Assembly: GCF_021134715.1 (NCBI RefSeq)
Contig: NC_060022.1
Span: 67,001-131,000, forward strand
DNA length: 64,000 bases
Reading direction: 5' to 3'
Source of the DNA: Daphnia pulex
Lineage: Eukaryota > Arthropoda > Branchiopoda > Diplostraca > Daphniidae
Made by a program: the position numbers and the translations under genes. Position 1 is the first letter of the stretch; each line of letters opens with the position of its first letter. The notes under the pieces were generated by a model. The model was not told the DNA's origin. It did no database searches and saw only the letters and a list, made by a program, of their open reading frames with translations. Positions 23,654 through 36,081 of this stretch are shown piece after piece.

Positions 23654-26090
23654 TGATCGCCTCCCAGATATTGAAAAGAAATACGTTTCGTTTTTAAAAG
23701 AAATATTTTCATATTTCTATGTAAATAATATCATGTGTTTGAATTTTATTCAACATCAAACTGTTTGAAAGTAACGTTTATTGTTTATTTAGTTTAGGTG
23801 CATTTGGGTAGCAGACGAAACCTACTTCATAAGTCATATCGCTAAGGTCATGAATGAAATGTCATCGGGATTACTCGCGATAGTGGCGTCAGTTATCAAA
23901 TATTCAATTCTTTTATTCTTGTGTTCGTCTAGGATGCACGCGAGGATCCAGGTAATGTAGAAGTTAGATCCCCCAGACGTCAGAAACTCAGCCTAGCGAA
24001 TAGGATTCGCCATATAAAATGTATAGGTATTATATCGGCTATCCTATTCGTAGATGTAGTATTTCTGTAGTATCTAAGTTTGTTTTGGGCTTATCATCAA
24101 TTATTGACTAGTTTGTTCCACCAAGAACTTTTGCAATCAGCCAGATGTTTCTGGTTGTGGTGTCCCATGGTGAGAATTAATCGTGGGAACGCCAAGTTTT
24201 CTACTCTTTTCTAAAAAAAAAGAAAAGGTGAAATTTACATCCGGTATTGACTAAAGTAATTATGTCTCCCCTCTCACCAGTAAAAAAGGGATACGTTTTT
24301 CGACGAATTTAGCCCGTGTTCTGGGAACTATTTTTTTTATTTTTAAATTCCCATTAATGATTCACGTCGATCTATAATTTCGTTGTAAGTCGAGAAGGGT
24401 AAGAAATGTCGGTGCAAATCTTTTATATAACTTGTCCATTTTCCCTTTCAGCGCTGGTTTGAATAATGGAGTTTAGTTTTCTTCTCTTCAATGGTGTCTA
24501 CTACACCTGATGGATGTGCGCGTGAGTGCGTGAGTCGATCAATCGATCGCCCGTTGTTGTTGGCCAAGCCTGGCGCATCATTGAGGCTGAGATCCAACAG
24601 ATGGCGATGATCTTCAAAATAAGCCCAGTTCCCCTTCCTTTTTTCTCCTTCAAGAAAAATGCGAGAGGGGGGAAGGGTAGTAGAGCCTCCATCTCTCCAG
24701 TCAGCAACATCCGCTGGACTGAAAGCAGTCGACAAATTCCTTTCTCCCCGTTCGGTTTGCTCCTTGTTCACGTCCTTCTTTTCTCGCTCACGTCTACAAG
24801 GCCCGTTTGTTTTTTTGGATGCCATTCAACTCTAATCTGAAATGTAAGTTTCATCTCTATATAATTATCATTTAGTGTCGATTAGCCGCAGCTGAATTCC
24901 CAGTGTCACAAATCCACGAAATGTCGATTTCAACTTGTTGGCCCATTTGTTCAATGTGTCGTGTGTCTGTTGCTGCTGCCCAACAGAATTTTTTAGTTTT
25001 TTTCCTTCGAGTGTTGCCAGTCTACGACGGACGGCCCATGTGTAATTTTTAGTGCATTGGCGCGACATTCTTCCGGGTCGAAAGATTTCGGTTATTTTTT
25101 CATTTCATTTCTCTCTCCCCTTTGCGTCTAGTGTCGATTTCAAATCTCTTTTTTGGGTGGTTTCCAGTGTTCTCGTGGGATTATCACCTGGAGCCAGAAA
25201 ACTCTGCGAAGCTGAAAAATTTCATTCCAACCTTGGGGGCGCAATTTAATGAAATGGGTTTCCTCTGAATTGTTTTTTTTTTTCCCTTTTGATTGTCAAA
25301 ATTGGATAGTCCTGAGAAAAAGAAAAGGAGAAAGAGACACAGTGTATCGAATGGTGGAAAAAGTGGCGGTGATTTCCTTTTCAGGGTTGGATGATTTCAT
25401 GTCCTGTCGGAAAGGTCGACTGATCCACTTTATATATGAAACTGCCATTTTCCCATTTTATTTTTCTTTCTAGACGATCAACGCGGATTTTCGCTTGGCT
25501 GTTGCTCGGCTCGTTTCATCACGGGCCGCCCATGAAAAGAAATTGACGACTGGAGTTGCCCGCCGCTGTGACACGACGGCAAACTTTTCATCCATCGATC
25601 CGCTCCGATCTCAAAGTTGCGGAAGGGGAGAGAAAAACCCTCCGACGGAATTGGTTTCTTTTTTGATAAGGCAACCGAGCAATGCGGCATCTCGGTATTT
25701 ATATCCATCTCTTTATATGATATCTGTCGTGTCTGCCAGTGCTCTATCTCTCTGGCTGTGGCTGCATTAACTATTCCACTCTGTGTGGCGTATAAAACCT
25801 GGTCCCGGCGATCCCTGTAAACCCAGTTCCGTCGTCAGGGATTTGGCGGGTGGGGGGGAATCAGAACTGTACATTCTGACAGTTAAGAGTCGTGTGCAGT
25901 GCAGAGTTCGCTCGGTTGAACTTGCCGATGGATTTGAAGCGCTGGCCGATGCGACTGGAGATGAGAGAGAAAAAGACGGACGTTTGAATTTTGTAATTAC
26001 CTTCGATTCTTTTTTTCTTTTGTGTATCCCGCAGTTTGTTGACGATGGACTTTGGACCATTACAAGTCTGAAAATCAGCCGCCAGACTCC
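23654..26090. other. Intergenic region; likely promoter/5' UTR of the Dispatched gene
   Basis: No convincing coding exon. The open frames present overlap on both strands and have no family features. The stretch 25800-26090 runs without stop in one frame up to the first Dispatched exon but lacks coding signatures. Parts may be 5' UTR exons of that gene. Confidence 0.35.
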
Positions 26091-29000
26091 ATGTCCATCA
26101 TGAACTGGTAAGGAGAAACAAATTAATCATTTTCCTTTGACAATTTATTGCGTGTGATTGTGCGTGGCCGTACCCAGTCGACTCGAAAGTTGTCGAGGAA
26201 TTGGAGCGTGAGGAGGTTACACCCCTTCCTGAAACTCGTGCATCCGCCTTGTTTGATGTCTTGTGCACAGTTTTTTCTTCTTTTTTCCTGGAAACGTGAA
26301 AGATTGTCAATGAGATTTGCTTGTCACGGGCCACGTCTGTGATTAGTTTACGAGAGAGAAGACGTCAGTGAAGAACGTGCAATCAGTCGATCCTACTGAG
26401 CTGGCCTCATGTCTCTGTGTGTGTTCATGTGCCCACTCAAGCCGAGGAAGGTCGACGTTGGCGAAAATCTAATTATCTTGTTCCCCCTCTTGCCCGTCCG
26501 CCCGCCTGATGTTTTGGCGCTGTCAGTTACGGACGGATCCTGTCGGCCTATCCAGCAGCCGTGGTCTCGGCCGTCGCCACCCTGTCCGTCTCCTGCCTCA
26601 TCGTCGTCTTCACTCTCCACTCGCTTCCAGATTTCTCCGATCCGCAATTGGTGAGTGATGCCGTGATCAACAATCACGTCCATTCCTTTATTATTATGGA
26701 ATTTTTGTTCTCCTTCCGCCTTTTTCTTTTCCCAGCGAAAGTGTCGGAATCCCGACGACTTTGTCTTTCGCCGACCCCGTCCGCCGTTAAGTTTTTGACT
26801 ACGCCAATGGCGCTCAAGCGTGAACATTCGTTATTATTATTAGGTAGTCGGGACCCATTTTATTCTCTGCGCTGGCCATTTATTAGGAAGAAATTCTCCG
26901 TGTAGAATCGATCCATTGGATTTCCCGTTTTTATTTTATTTGTTATTTATTTTTGCACGCCGAAATAAGTTTCTCGAGTAATAAAACCAATTACCCACAT
27001 CCACCGTTGCCAGCAGCCCAGGCAGCCGCCAGTAGCATCCGCAGCAATCCAATTCGGGATCGGCTGTGCTGTGCTGTGCTGTGCTCGAGTCCATTTCAAG
27101 CAAAATTGCGTTTCATTTCTGTCAAGTGACTCAAAACGGCCTTGGGTTACCCCAACGGCGATTGCCATTAGTCGTCGCGTTGGTAGTGCTGGTGCTGGTG
27201 TGTGGGGCTGCATTTCAATCCGGCTGATGGTGGGCTGGGCTGGCCCGTTTCTGTGCGCGTGCTATTACGTTCCGACCCGGCAGCAGTTAAAAACTTGCAA
27301 GTGTTTCTTCTCATTTCATTTTCCCTCCGTCGCTTGCCATGCCAACAATATGGGTGTCCGTCCGTTCCCATATTCCCCCTCCCCTTTTTTTATTACCGGC
27401 TTCTTTTCCTTTTTCCCGCGTGATGTGTGAGGAAAAAAGAAAAAAAAGTCCCGGACTGATTAAAGACTCCCGGGTCCTTTTTTTCTTTTCCTTTTTACTC
27501 TCCATGAAGCAGATGGGAATTATCTTTCGAGAATTCCGGATACACACACTCCTTACAATTCTTCTTACTCGGCCTGCTTGCGTCAATGGCATTATTCCGG
27601 CATCTCTCGAGGCCAGACGAGATTTGAAATTTCTCGTCCATTTCATCGCAATCGCCTTCAATGCCTAATTTACCGTGTACGGCTTATTTCCACTCTCCGC
27701 CCGCTTTGGAAAAATTTCTTGTGTGTGTCAGCTGGATCCTTTCGGGCGACAAAAGTCAAATGCGCAACTCGCCAGTTTCTCCTTTTCCATCCCCCCTTTT
27801 ACTTTCCGACATGCAAATGGCGTGAATTTTATTTGAATTGTCTGCACTTGTGTTTTTCTCTTTTTTCAATTTCGGCTGACGTGACGGGCAACGCGAAGGG
27901 GTTCGAGTGCCGCGGAACTACGTTATCACGTCGGGCCGTCGCCTGGGAAAATCTTTTGCGGGCCAGCCAGCCAGCTGGACCTCTCAGCACCAATCCGCTC
28001 GAGTCGACTGTGGCGGCCGGCACTTCCGCCGTGTCGTCGCTCAAGAGCAACGACACGCCCCGTAAGAAGAAGAAGAAGCAAAAGTGAGTCCTTATTTGCA
28101 TGTAAACATCTATAGTGCACATCTACAAGACATTTGATTGTCATTTTGAATGATTCACATTAGAACGAAATGGCAGCAGTCTGAGCGGATCAACGGCAGC
28201 GACTCGACAAGTTCCGTGTCGTCGGCAATGTCGTCGACGTGGGGATCGGTGCGGACGCGGAGCAACAGCCTGGACCAAGACGGCCATCGTGAGAGCAGCA
28301 GCAACCAAGCCAAAGCCAATCAAGTCTGGCCGTCGCCGCAGACGAATAAATGGCAGACGAAAGCTGCTACTGCAAGTGGTGCTGCTGGTGGCCAACAAGT
28401 CCAGCAGCATCCATTTGAAGTTCTGCGCGGTCTGGAGAGCAGCGGCGGCTCTAAAGACGGGCAGCCGGCCAATCACAGTCATTTCCAGTGGGGCGAATCC
28501 GTCACTCGCTCACCGGCTCATCCCATCCGACACAAGTAAAAACAACAGTCCATCACGTTTGCTGGACGTCAAGTGTACCACTACATTTCCTTTTTCCTCT
28601 CTATGTAGACCCATGTGGAGCCAGTTGCAACAGCTGGGCACCGCCGGACTGTTGCGATCAGACGAGGACGATCGAGACGACGACGACGACGAAGAAGAAA
28701 ACGAAAAGGAGACGGACCAGCAGATGACGAAAGTCGGTCATCCGTCTCACAATCGGTTCTATTTCTGCGACCAACCGCACGGTGAATACGCTCACGTCAT
28801 TTTCGCTGCGGCCGGCCAGGCAACAGCTAATCGATCCCTGTGGAATGTCGAGTCGATTCAATCCATGTGCCGGCTGGACGAGCTGATGAGATCTAGTCCA
28901 CTCTTCCCGGCCATCTGCCAGCAACCGGCTCATCAGCACCAACCAGCCACCGGCCAGCCACAGCAGCAGCAGTGCTGCCCTTCCTGGACGCTGGGCCACT

Positions 29001-32000
29001 ATGTAGCCTTGATGAGGAATCGCTCCACGTGTGCCGATCTCGACGCCGACGACGTCACGGCGGCTTTCAACATTCTCCAGGCTTGCTCCCGACATTACCA
29101 CGGGCTCCAGCTCTCGCCCAACTGCGACGCCATTGTCCAGGAAGGTATTAAATACAGTAGTAGTACACGTGTCGTTTATATTAGATGTACATTGTGGCCA
29201 CCGGCGACGGCCCACCATTGTTTGTGTGTGTTGTTGATCCAAGCTGGGCTTCTTATTTTCTTTGTGGCGATAGGTTATTCCAGTCAGCCGGACACTGCGG
29301 TGGCGGGGGATTGCGGCCGAGACGTGCCTGAAATGTGTACTCGCCACAATGCAATTTTTCATATATTCCACTATTTAACGGACGCGGAATTTTTAGTGGA
29401 CGGCCAGCCGCATTTGCGCTACGCCGCCGTTTTCCTACCGACGGCCCGCAGCACGGCCCTTTTGCCCTTTTTCCATTGGCTCAGCAACTCGGCTGCTGGC
29501 CGCGACGGAGTTGGAGTCTGGCCGCTGGCCGACAACTGGACGCAAGTTGTGGCCATGGACTTTGGCTTGAAGGAGGCCCTTTTCAACGAGTACGTCATCC
29601 GCGACGTCCTCTACCTCAGCGTCGGCGCCGTCCTGGTCTGCACCTGCATGTGGTGGTACACGGCCTCGCTGTTTCTCACCTTGATGGCCATCGTCTCGGT
29701 CGTCCTCTCGCTGGCCGTCGCCTATTTCGTCTACACGTTCGTCTTTGAATTGGATTTCTTCCCCTTTATGAACCTCCTGGCCGCCGTCATTGTCGTCGGC
29801 ATAGGAGCAGACGACGTCTTTGTCTACGTCCAGGTCTATTTATTTTTAATTTTTATGATTTAAAATGAAATAGTCAATTAAATTGTCTTGTTTTAAATTT
29901 AAAGGTCTGGCGCTGCGTCAAGCTGGACAAGGATGGAACCACCCTGGCCAAATTGGTGATGGACACTCTAAGTCACGCCGGACTGTCGATGCTGGTGACG
30001 TCACTGACGACGGCGGCAGCTTTCTTCTCTTCTTTCATCTGCCCAGTGACGGCCATCCGGTGTTTCAGCCTTTTTGCCGGACTGACGGTCACGATCCATT
30101 TTCTCTTTATGCTCTCATGGCTGCCGGCCTCGGTCCTCTTGGCCGAGAAATACTTTTCCGGGCCCGTTTGTCGCCACCCCGGCACAGCCAACGCCGCCAC
30201 CGCCACTGCCGACGCCAGTAGACGGCCGGGCGTGCCCGTTTTTGTCCTCCATCCGTTTCGCAGCTGCTGGCGCACCACTAGCGATCTGGGCCGCATCACA
30301 TTCGACAAGATTCTGCCCTGCATCGTCGTCAAGTTGCGATGTGCGTAATTTATATTGAACTGATTTGTTCCAACTGTAATCAATCCATGATCATTTTGAG
30401 TTATTCATTTTGCAGATTTCTGGATTGTCGTTTTGGGCGGATTGGCCGTCGCTGCTGGTGTCGTCGTCTTCCATTACCCGAAATTGGAATTACCAGACAC
30501 GAAGGAATTTCAATTATTCTCATCCGACCATCCGTTTGAACGGTGAGGCAGAGCCAAACAAAACTTTTGTACCCGTTGGCAAATTTATTCAATTTAATTA
30601 TTTATCCTAATCCTATTTCTAAACAGATACGATTTGGAATTCAAAAACGAATTTTGGTTCGAGCGCTCGCAACGGGCCGAATTGCTGGCCAAACTGCCGC
30701 TGCGCTTCGTGTGGGGCGTAGTCGACGAGGACAATGGCAACTCACTGGACCCGTCGTCCAAAGGTTCGCTGGTTCTCGATCCTTCCTTCAACATGGCCGC
30801 TCCCGAGTCGCAGGAGTGGCTCTCGCACTTTTGCAAGGACATCCGCGACCAGCCCTTTTTCCAGCCGACGCTCGGCCCGCTCCTGCCCAACTGCTTCATC
30901 GAAACTTTCCAATCTTGGATGGACAGGCGTTGCGAGGTGATTGCTGCTCTGCTGCTGCTCTTTCATTAGCTGATAACAAACCAAAAAAATGGGACTCTGG
31001 GATAAGCCCCGCCCCCCCCCCCCCCTTGGCCCTTGACAGCAAGATAAAAACAATTGGAAGGGGGAAATCCAAAATGTCAAAAAAGGAAAAAAGTTTTTTC
31101 CCGTTTTCATTTCGGCCCAGCCCAGCCCCTGAACAAAAGAATCCCGTACAAGTCCGTCGGGAAACTTGAGGCCAATCGATAATCATCTCCTCTCTCTCTG
31201 CTACTGCTGCCGGGAACAGGGAGAGGAGGGGGTACAGTGTACTTTTGACCCGCGTCAACTTTGAACCACGTAGGCCGGGAGAGTTGCAAAGTCCACAAGA
31301 ATGAACCCCTCCAACACCCTCAATTCGTGGGCAAGGGGGTTTCTCTTTTATTCTCACAAGTTGCCATGGAAATCCGCACTGGCAATCGGGCAAAAGGCCG
31401 AAAAAGTTCCCCCGAACGAACCGTTAATGAAACATTTCTACCATGCCCAGGGAGAGAGGATAACTCTATAGCCACCCCCAAGTTTTATCCGCTAGTCTCC
31501 TTGTAATCAAACTGATTAATTCTCACGTCTTATAACTTTTGTCTTTTCTCTTCCGTCAGGATTCGGTGGATGGCAAGAACAGGACGCCGTGCTGCGAAGT
31601 CTCGACATTCCCCTACAGCGAGCACGTCTTCAACCAGTGCATCCTCCTGGCCGTCAAGGATCTCTACGAAACGCCGGCCCAATTTTTCCTGCCCGGAGTG
31701 GCCGGGCCGAGATTCTCCAAATCGACGCAGCGACTGGACGCCGTCGTCGTCGAATACGACAGTAACGTCACTTTCTCGCTCTCCTACACGGAAATGGACG
31801 CTTTCCGTCGCCAAGTTGACGACTGGATGGACGGCCAGCTGGCCTCGGCTCCGCCTGGTATGAAGGGCGGCTGGTTCACCAGCGATTTGGCCTTTTACGA
31901 CGTCCAGCGCAGCTTATCGGCCGGCACCGTTCACGCCATCGCGCTGGCCATGGCCATCGCCCTGGTCGTTTTGATTGGCGCCACCGGCAACCTGTGGCTG

Positions 32001-32882
32001 AGTTGCCTGTCGGTCGTTTGTTTGACGAGCGTCGTCCTGGTCTCAGTCGCCGTCCTCGTCCTCCTCGGCTGGAAATTGAACATTCTCGAATCGGTTTCCG
32101 TCAGCCTGGCCGTCGGGCTCTCGGTCGATTTCACGCTCCACTACGCCGTCGGCTATCGGCTCAGCGGCCATGAGACGGACAGGGAGTCGGCCGTCGTTTT
32201 CTCACTGACGCGGATGAGCAGTCCCATCGCCATGGCGGCCGTCACGACGCTGTCGGCCGGAGCGGCCGTGCTGCCATCTAGCGTCATCGCCTACCAACAG
32301 ATTGGCACTTTTGTCGTCGTCGTCATGGTGACGTCGTGGATCTACTCGACGCTCTTCCTCCCGTCGCTCCTCAGAGTCTGTGGACCGCAGAACGGATGCT
32401 CCCAAATTCCCTCGTCCTCCTGTCTAGGCTCTGGCTGCTGCTGCTGCTGTTGTTGCCCAGCTGGTCCGACCCAGCACGTCGATAAAACCGTTTACAGTTA
32501 CGGACTGTCCGAGTCGACCCTGTCCACGTCCAGCACCTCCTGTCCTAATCCCAATTCCAACATTTCCACTGTCCATTGCGAGACTCACGAACTGGAACCT
32601 CTCACGTCCAGCCATCGTGTCAAAGCCGTTCGCTCGGCTGGCAACAACCGACCACGATCCGGAAGCCTAGTGGCCGCCAACGACCATCACTCCAGCGGGT
32701 CTACCACTGCTGCTGCTGCTCCGGCATCCGCCGCCGTCACGTTGATTCAAAACGGGCGGAAGATGAGGAAGATTAGCCTGCCCAGCACGACGGCCCTGCT
32801 GGTGGCCGAAGCACATGATCACCACCGCGAGCCCCAAGTCGTTTGCATAGAAACTCTCAACTCGGACATGTGGGCGGCGTGA
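26091..32882 (+). CDS. disp: Dispatched homologue (Hedgehog release, RND/patched family)
   Basis: Ten exons: 26091-26107, 26527-26650, 27899-28083, 28164-28535, 28609-29144, 29274-29833, 29905-30340, 30416-30542, 30627-30936 and 31560-32882, totalling 1330 codons (1329 aa). The start MSIMNC is tiny and spliced to TM1 (VSAVATLSVSCLIVVFTL), followed by the family sequence LPDFSDPQ and GFECRGTTLSRRAVAWENL. A Ser/Gln-rich and acidic low-complexity insert precedes the first extracellular domain. The sterol-sensing-like block carries GIGADDVFVYVQ in TM4, with the intramembrane Asp pair needed by RND transporters. The second half has GLSVDFTLHYAVGY in TM10. The C-terminal tail (from ~32400) is Ser/Cys-rich. 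Dispatched is a 12-TM plasma membrane protein that uses the Na+ gradient to release lipid-modified Hedgehog. The very short first coding exon is supported by phase (TG plus T gives Cys). Confidence 0.93.
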
Positions 32883-34523
32883 ACTAACGTCGTGAATATT
32901 TAATTTCAATATTTATTTCAATGAAACTCCGTGTTGTTTTGTTTGTATTTTTCAATCCAGCGCTTTGATATTATTTGTTATGGTACCAAACTGTTGACGT
33001 GTGAAATTGAAAAAGAATCGATGGAAGGGCTGACACTGTTATAAATAGTGCTGCTGCATTCACTCGTGCTGGTGGTGTTGATCTCAAATACACACAAACT
33101 CATTTGACTTGTTATTACCCAGTGATTCAGTCGGGTCGGCTCTCTGCTTTTTTAATATGTTTCCCCCCCCTCCACTATTTTTAGGAGCCGACCATTAACG
33201 GGGGGGGGGGGGGGGGGGATGATGGTCATTTGATTCCGGAATTTAGGTCGACACGTGCAAAGACTTTGGTACTACAACCAAACCACATTTCCCCCATCCA
33301 AAAGGCGTCCGGAATTTTATTTTGTCTTTCATATTTTTTCAGCTGAAAGAGACCTTCGTCCCCCCTCCCCTTTTATTACAGCCCCACACATACGTACGTG
33401 TGTGTATATCCTTTGATATTTATCTTTAATGTTTATTGCTCCCGGGGGGAAGGTGCTCTGTGTATTGTGGGGGTGGTGAAGGATCAAGGGCAATCATCTC
33501 ACCCACATGTTGTGTAATCGGTTGTAAAGTGAATCACAATCATGTGCTATTGTCGCTGCTGCGGTTGGTAAAGACGAGAGAGAACAAACGGGCAGTTTTC
33601 ACGAGTGAACGGCGTGATCGTTGGCGTGACCACAAGTCCGCGCTCCCGGACTTTTTTGATGAGCCGGCCAAGTGATGGGCGCGTGTGGTCCACAATGCAA
33701 CAGTTACATTTCCCCTTATTTCAAACGACAAAGAGAGAGAAAAACCTTTGAATATTATTTTAATAAAAACAAACGAGAGAAAAAGATAAAAATAAATGAA
33801 TTGAAGAAAATGGAAAAGCGGATAGATGAGCGCGTGCGCGGCCGCCAGAGATACAAAACAAGAGAGGCAACAGTGGGAATATCTTTGTGACATTTTTAGG
33901 AGCCAATGGGATCGATTGAAATGACACCACGCCTCTGTTCTAGCCCCCCATCTCTGCCCATCTGTGATGACGATCATCGCCTCGAGTGACAACTGCTCGC
34001 ATTTGACAAGTCGAACAAACTGGCGCTGGCAGCAGCGCACGAGTATCCAAGTCAGGCCAGGCCAGTCTCTCTGCCGACGACAACGTGCCAACAAGTCCCT
34101 TTCTCTCTCGTCTCCCAGTCCAGCAACTCCCCTCAGAAAAAGTTCTTGACAACCTCGTTCGTTCCTTTTAAGACTTGATTTCAATTTTGACAGATAGAAA
34201 TCGAGACGGTTTGATCGTTTATTATATTCTGACGGAAGAAGAAGAAGAAAAAGTTGTTTTTCATTGTCCAAAAAAGACGAGACAATAATTAAATAAGAAA
34301 AAAGAAAAAAAAAGGATCTTTAACCGTTTTAAATCTGGCGGCCTCCGTGATCACTAGTTCTGTCGTGTGTTACCGGGCTGCTCTCCACCGGCGCCGGTCG
34401 TCGACTGCCTCCATTGCCACCGCCGCAGCGTCGGCTGCCACCGGTGGCTGCATCAGCAACCAGACCGGGCCAGGACCCAGGGACTGGTGCATCCTTTCGT
34501 TCAACTACCGTCGTCCCATTATT
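32883..34523. other. Intergenic region with 19-G run; LC3 upstream region
   Basis: It includes the 3' UTR side of Dispatched, a 19-G homopolymer at 33200-33218 and a short palindromic CACATACGTACGTGTG. A long minus-strand open frame (33540-34271) exists but shows Ser/Phe-rich composition and no domain. The LC3 frame stays open upstream of its first ATG, so a longer N-terminus through an upstream exon cannot be excluded. Confidence 0.35.
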
Positions 34524-36081
34524 ATGTGTTCGTCATCCGACGTCGTCCCGCCACCACCCACCACCACCAACCGACGCCTCAACCGACGCAGTCCCAGCCC
34601 CACCAGCAGCAGCAGCTCATCATCCACAGAGTCCAGGACAATTGGCAGCAGTGGGTTGGCCGTCAAGTCGCCCAGCAACAGTCTCAAGTCGATTGGAGGA
34701 GGACTGGACCATAACATTTCATTGTCCAGCAAGAACTCGTTGGAGAGCATCTCTGGCCATCGTCGTCGTGTGGCTGCTGCCACCGCCAACCCCTCACCCG
34801 TTCAGAGTCTCGAATCGCTTCAGCAATGCGATGACAACGACAATTTCGTCTCAAACAGCCCAGCACGACACAGCAACAGCAGTTCCAGTTCCAGTTCCAG
34901 CTCCAATTCCACCAGCACTCACTTTAAATGTCGCAAAGCCTTGGGTATTTTATTTTATTGTTTAAATGTTAATAACATAAGAATTGATGTCGAAATTATA
35001 TAATACGCCATGGCCTTCGAATGTCTCATTTCTTTGTCTCTACCTGTCTGGTCTTTTTTCTTTTACTTTACCCTCCCCTTTGAATTTATTTTCTCCCGGG
35101 GGCTTCCTTTTATTTCTACCTGAACTTGCCGTGATGTCATATCGGCGTAATCTTTTCCTTTTTTTAAAAAACCAAATTTTATAATTTTTCTATTTTTAAT
35201 TCATTCAGGAACGCGACAGGGAGAAGTGCAAGCGATTCGGACCAAATATCCATCAAAGATTCCAGTAAGTGATAATAAAAATTTTGATTTCTTATTTTGC
35301 TTTTACATTGATATGAGAGAATAAGAAAAAAGCTTCCGGGAAATGATGGATAATATTATTTAGTTGAAAATCCAACGATCGCTTCTGTCTTGTACGTCTG
35401 GGCCGTTTCCCGACTGAGTTGGGGCTGACCTCATTCATGAGATTGACACTGTTGTTTTATGTGATCAGAGGGGCGATGTTATATTTTGAAAGGGGGGATT
35501 ATTATTCTATTATTCATTTCTTCCACGGAAATTTTGGTGTCTCTTCTTTGAAAATTCGATCCATTCAACAACATGGATCATCATAGTCATCGTGTGTTAT
35601 TGATCTCGGGATGATGATTATTTTCCTATTTTCCGTTTGGCTGGCCCACCTAAGTCTCATCTTTGATTCTCTCAGTTCAACCCAAATGTCTTAACAACTT
35701 TTAATTTGTTTCGACAGGTGATTGTCGAGCGTTTCGATCAGGAGCTGTCGCTGCCTCACCTGCAAAAGAGCAAATTCCTCGTGCCGCAGGAGCTGAGCAT
35801 GTCGCAACTCATCACAGTTGTTCGGTAATTCCATTTGTTTTTGCAACAACTCAATCAAAAAAACTGATTTTATCCTATTTTGTCCTGTTGTTGGTCATCC
35901 GCTTAGCAACCGACTGCGACTCTCTTCGACGCAGGCCATTTTCCTGATCGTCAACAACCGGAGCATGGCGTCGCTCTCCAAGACTGTGCACGAAGTCTAC
36001 CGCGAATATCACGATCCCGATGGATTCCTCTACCTCTCGTATGCGTCACAAGAGGCTTTCGGCTCCGACTCGGTGACGTGA
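34524..36081 (+). CDS. Atg8/LC3-family protein with long Ser-rich N-terminal extension (LC3C-like)
   Basis: Four exons: 34524-34944, 35209-35264, 35718-35824 and 35907-36081, totalling 253 codons (252 aa). The last ~120 residues are an LC3 ubiquitin-like domain: FKCRKALGTRQGEVQAIRTK, YPSKIPVIVERF, KSKFLVPQELSMSQLITVVR and DGFLYLSYASQEAFG. Gly of AFG is followed by SDSVT, so ATG4 cleavage would expose the conjugation Gly. LC3s are lipidated onto autophagosomes and bind cargo receptors. VPQELSMSQ and NNRSMASLS resemble MAP1LC3A/B/C rather than GABARAP. Before the domain is a ~135-residue extension rich in Ser, Pro and Asn (runs of Ser at 34605-34625 and 34880-34912). Ordinary LC3s have only ~5-10 residues there. 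The extension shares an exon with FKCRKALG, so it is spliced to the LC3 core without ambiguity. A shorter in-frame start inside the extension cannot be excluded. Confidence 0.88.

Noticed and set aside
28658-29371. 237-codon open frame on the minus strand within the Dispatched gene
   Set aside because: It is antisense to well-supported Dispatched exons, has biased composition from the complementary strand and no domain.
33540-34271. 243-codon minus-strand open frame between Dispatched and LC3
   Set aside because: Low-complexity Phe/Ser-rich sequence, no splice partners or family features; a plus-strand open frame overlaps it.
34347-34523. Longer N-terminus of the LC3 gene starting at 34347
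   Set aside because: That codon is GTG. The first ATG in frame is 34524. The frame is open upstream, but no start or acceptor was supported.
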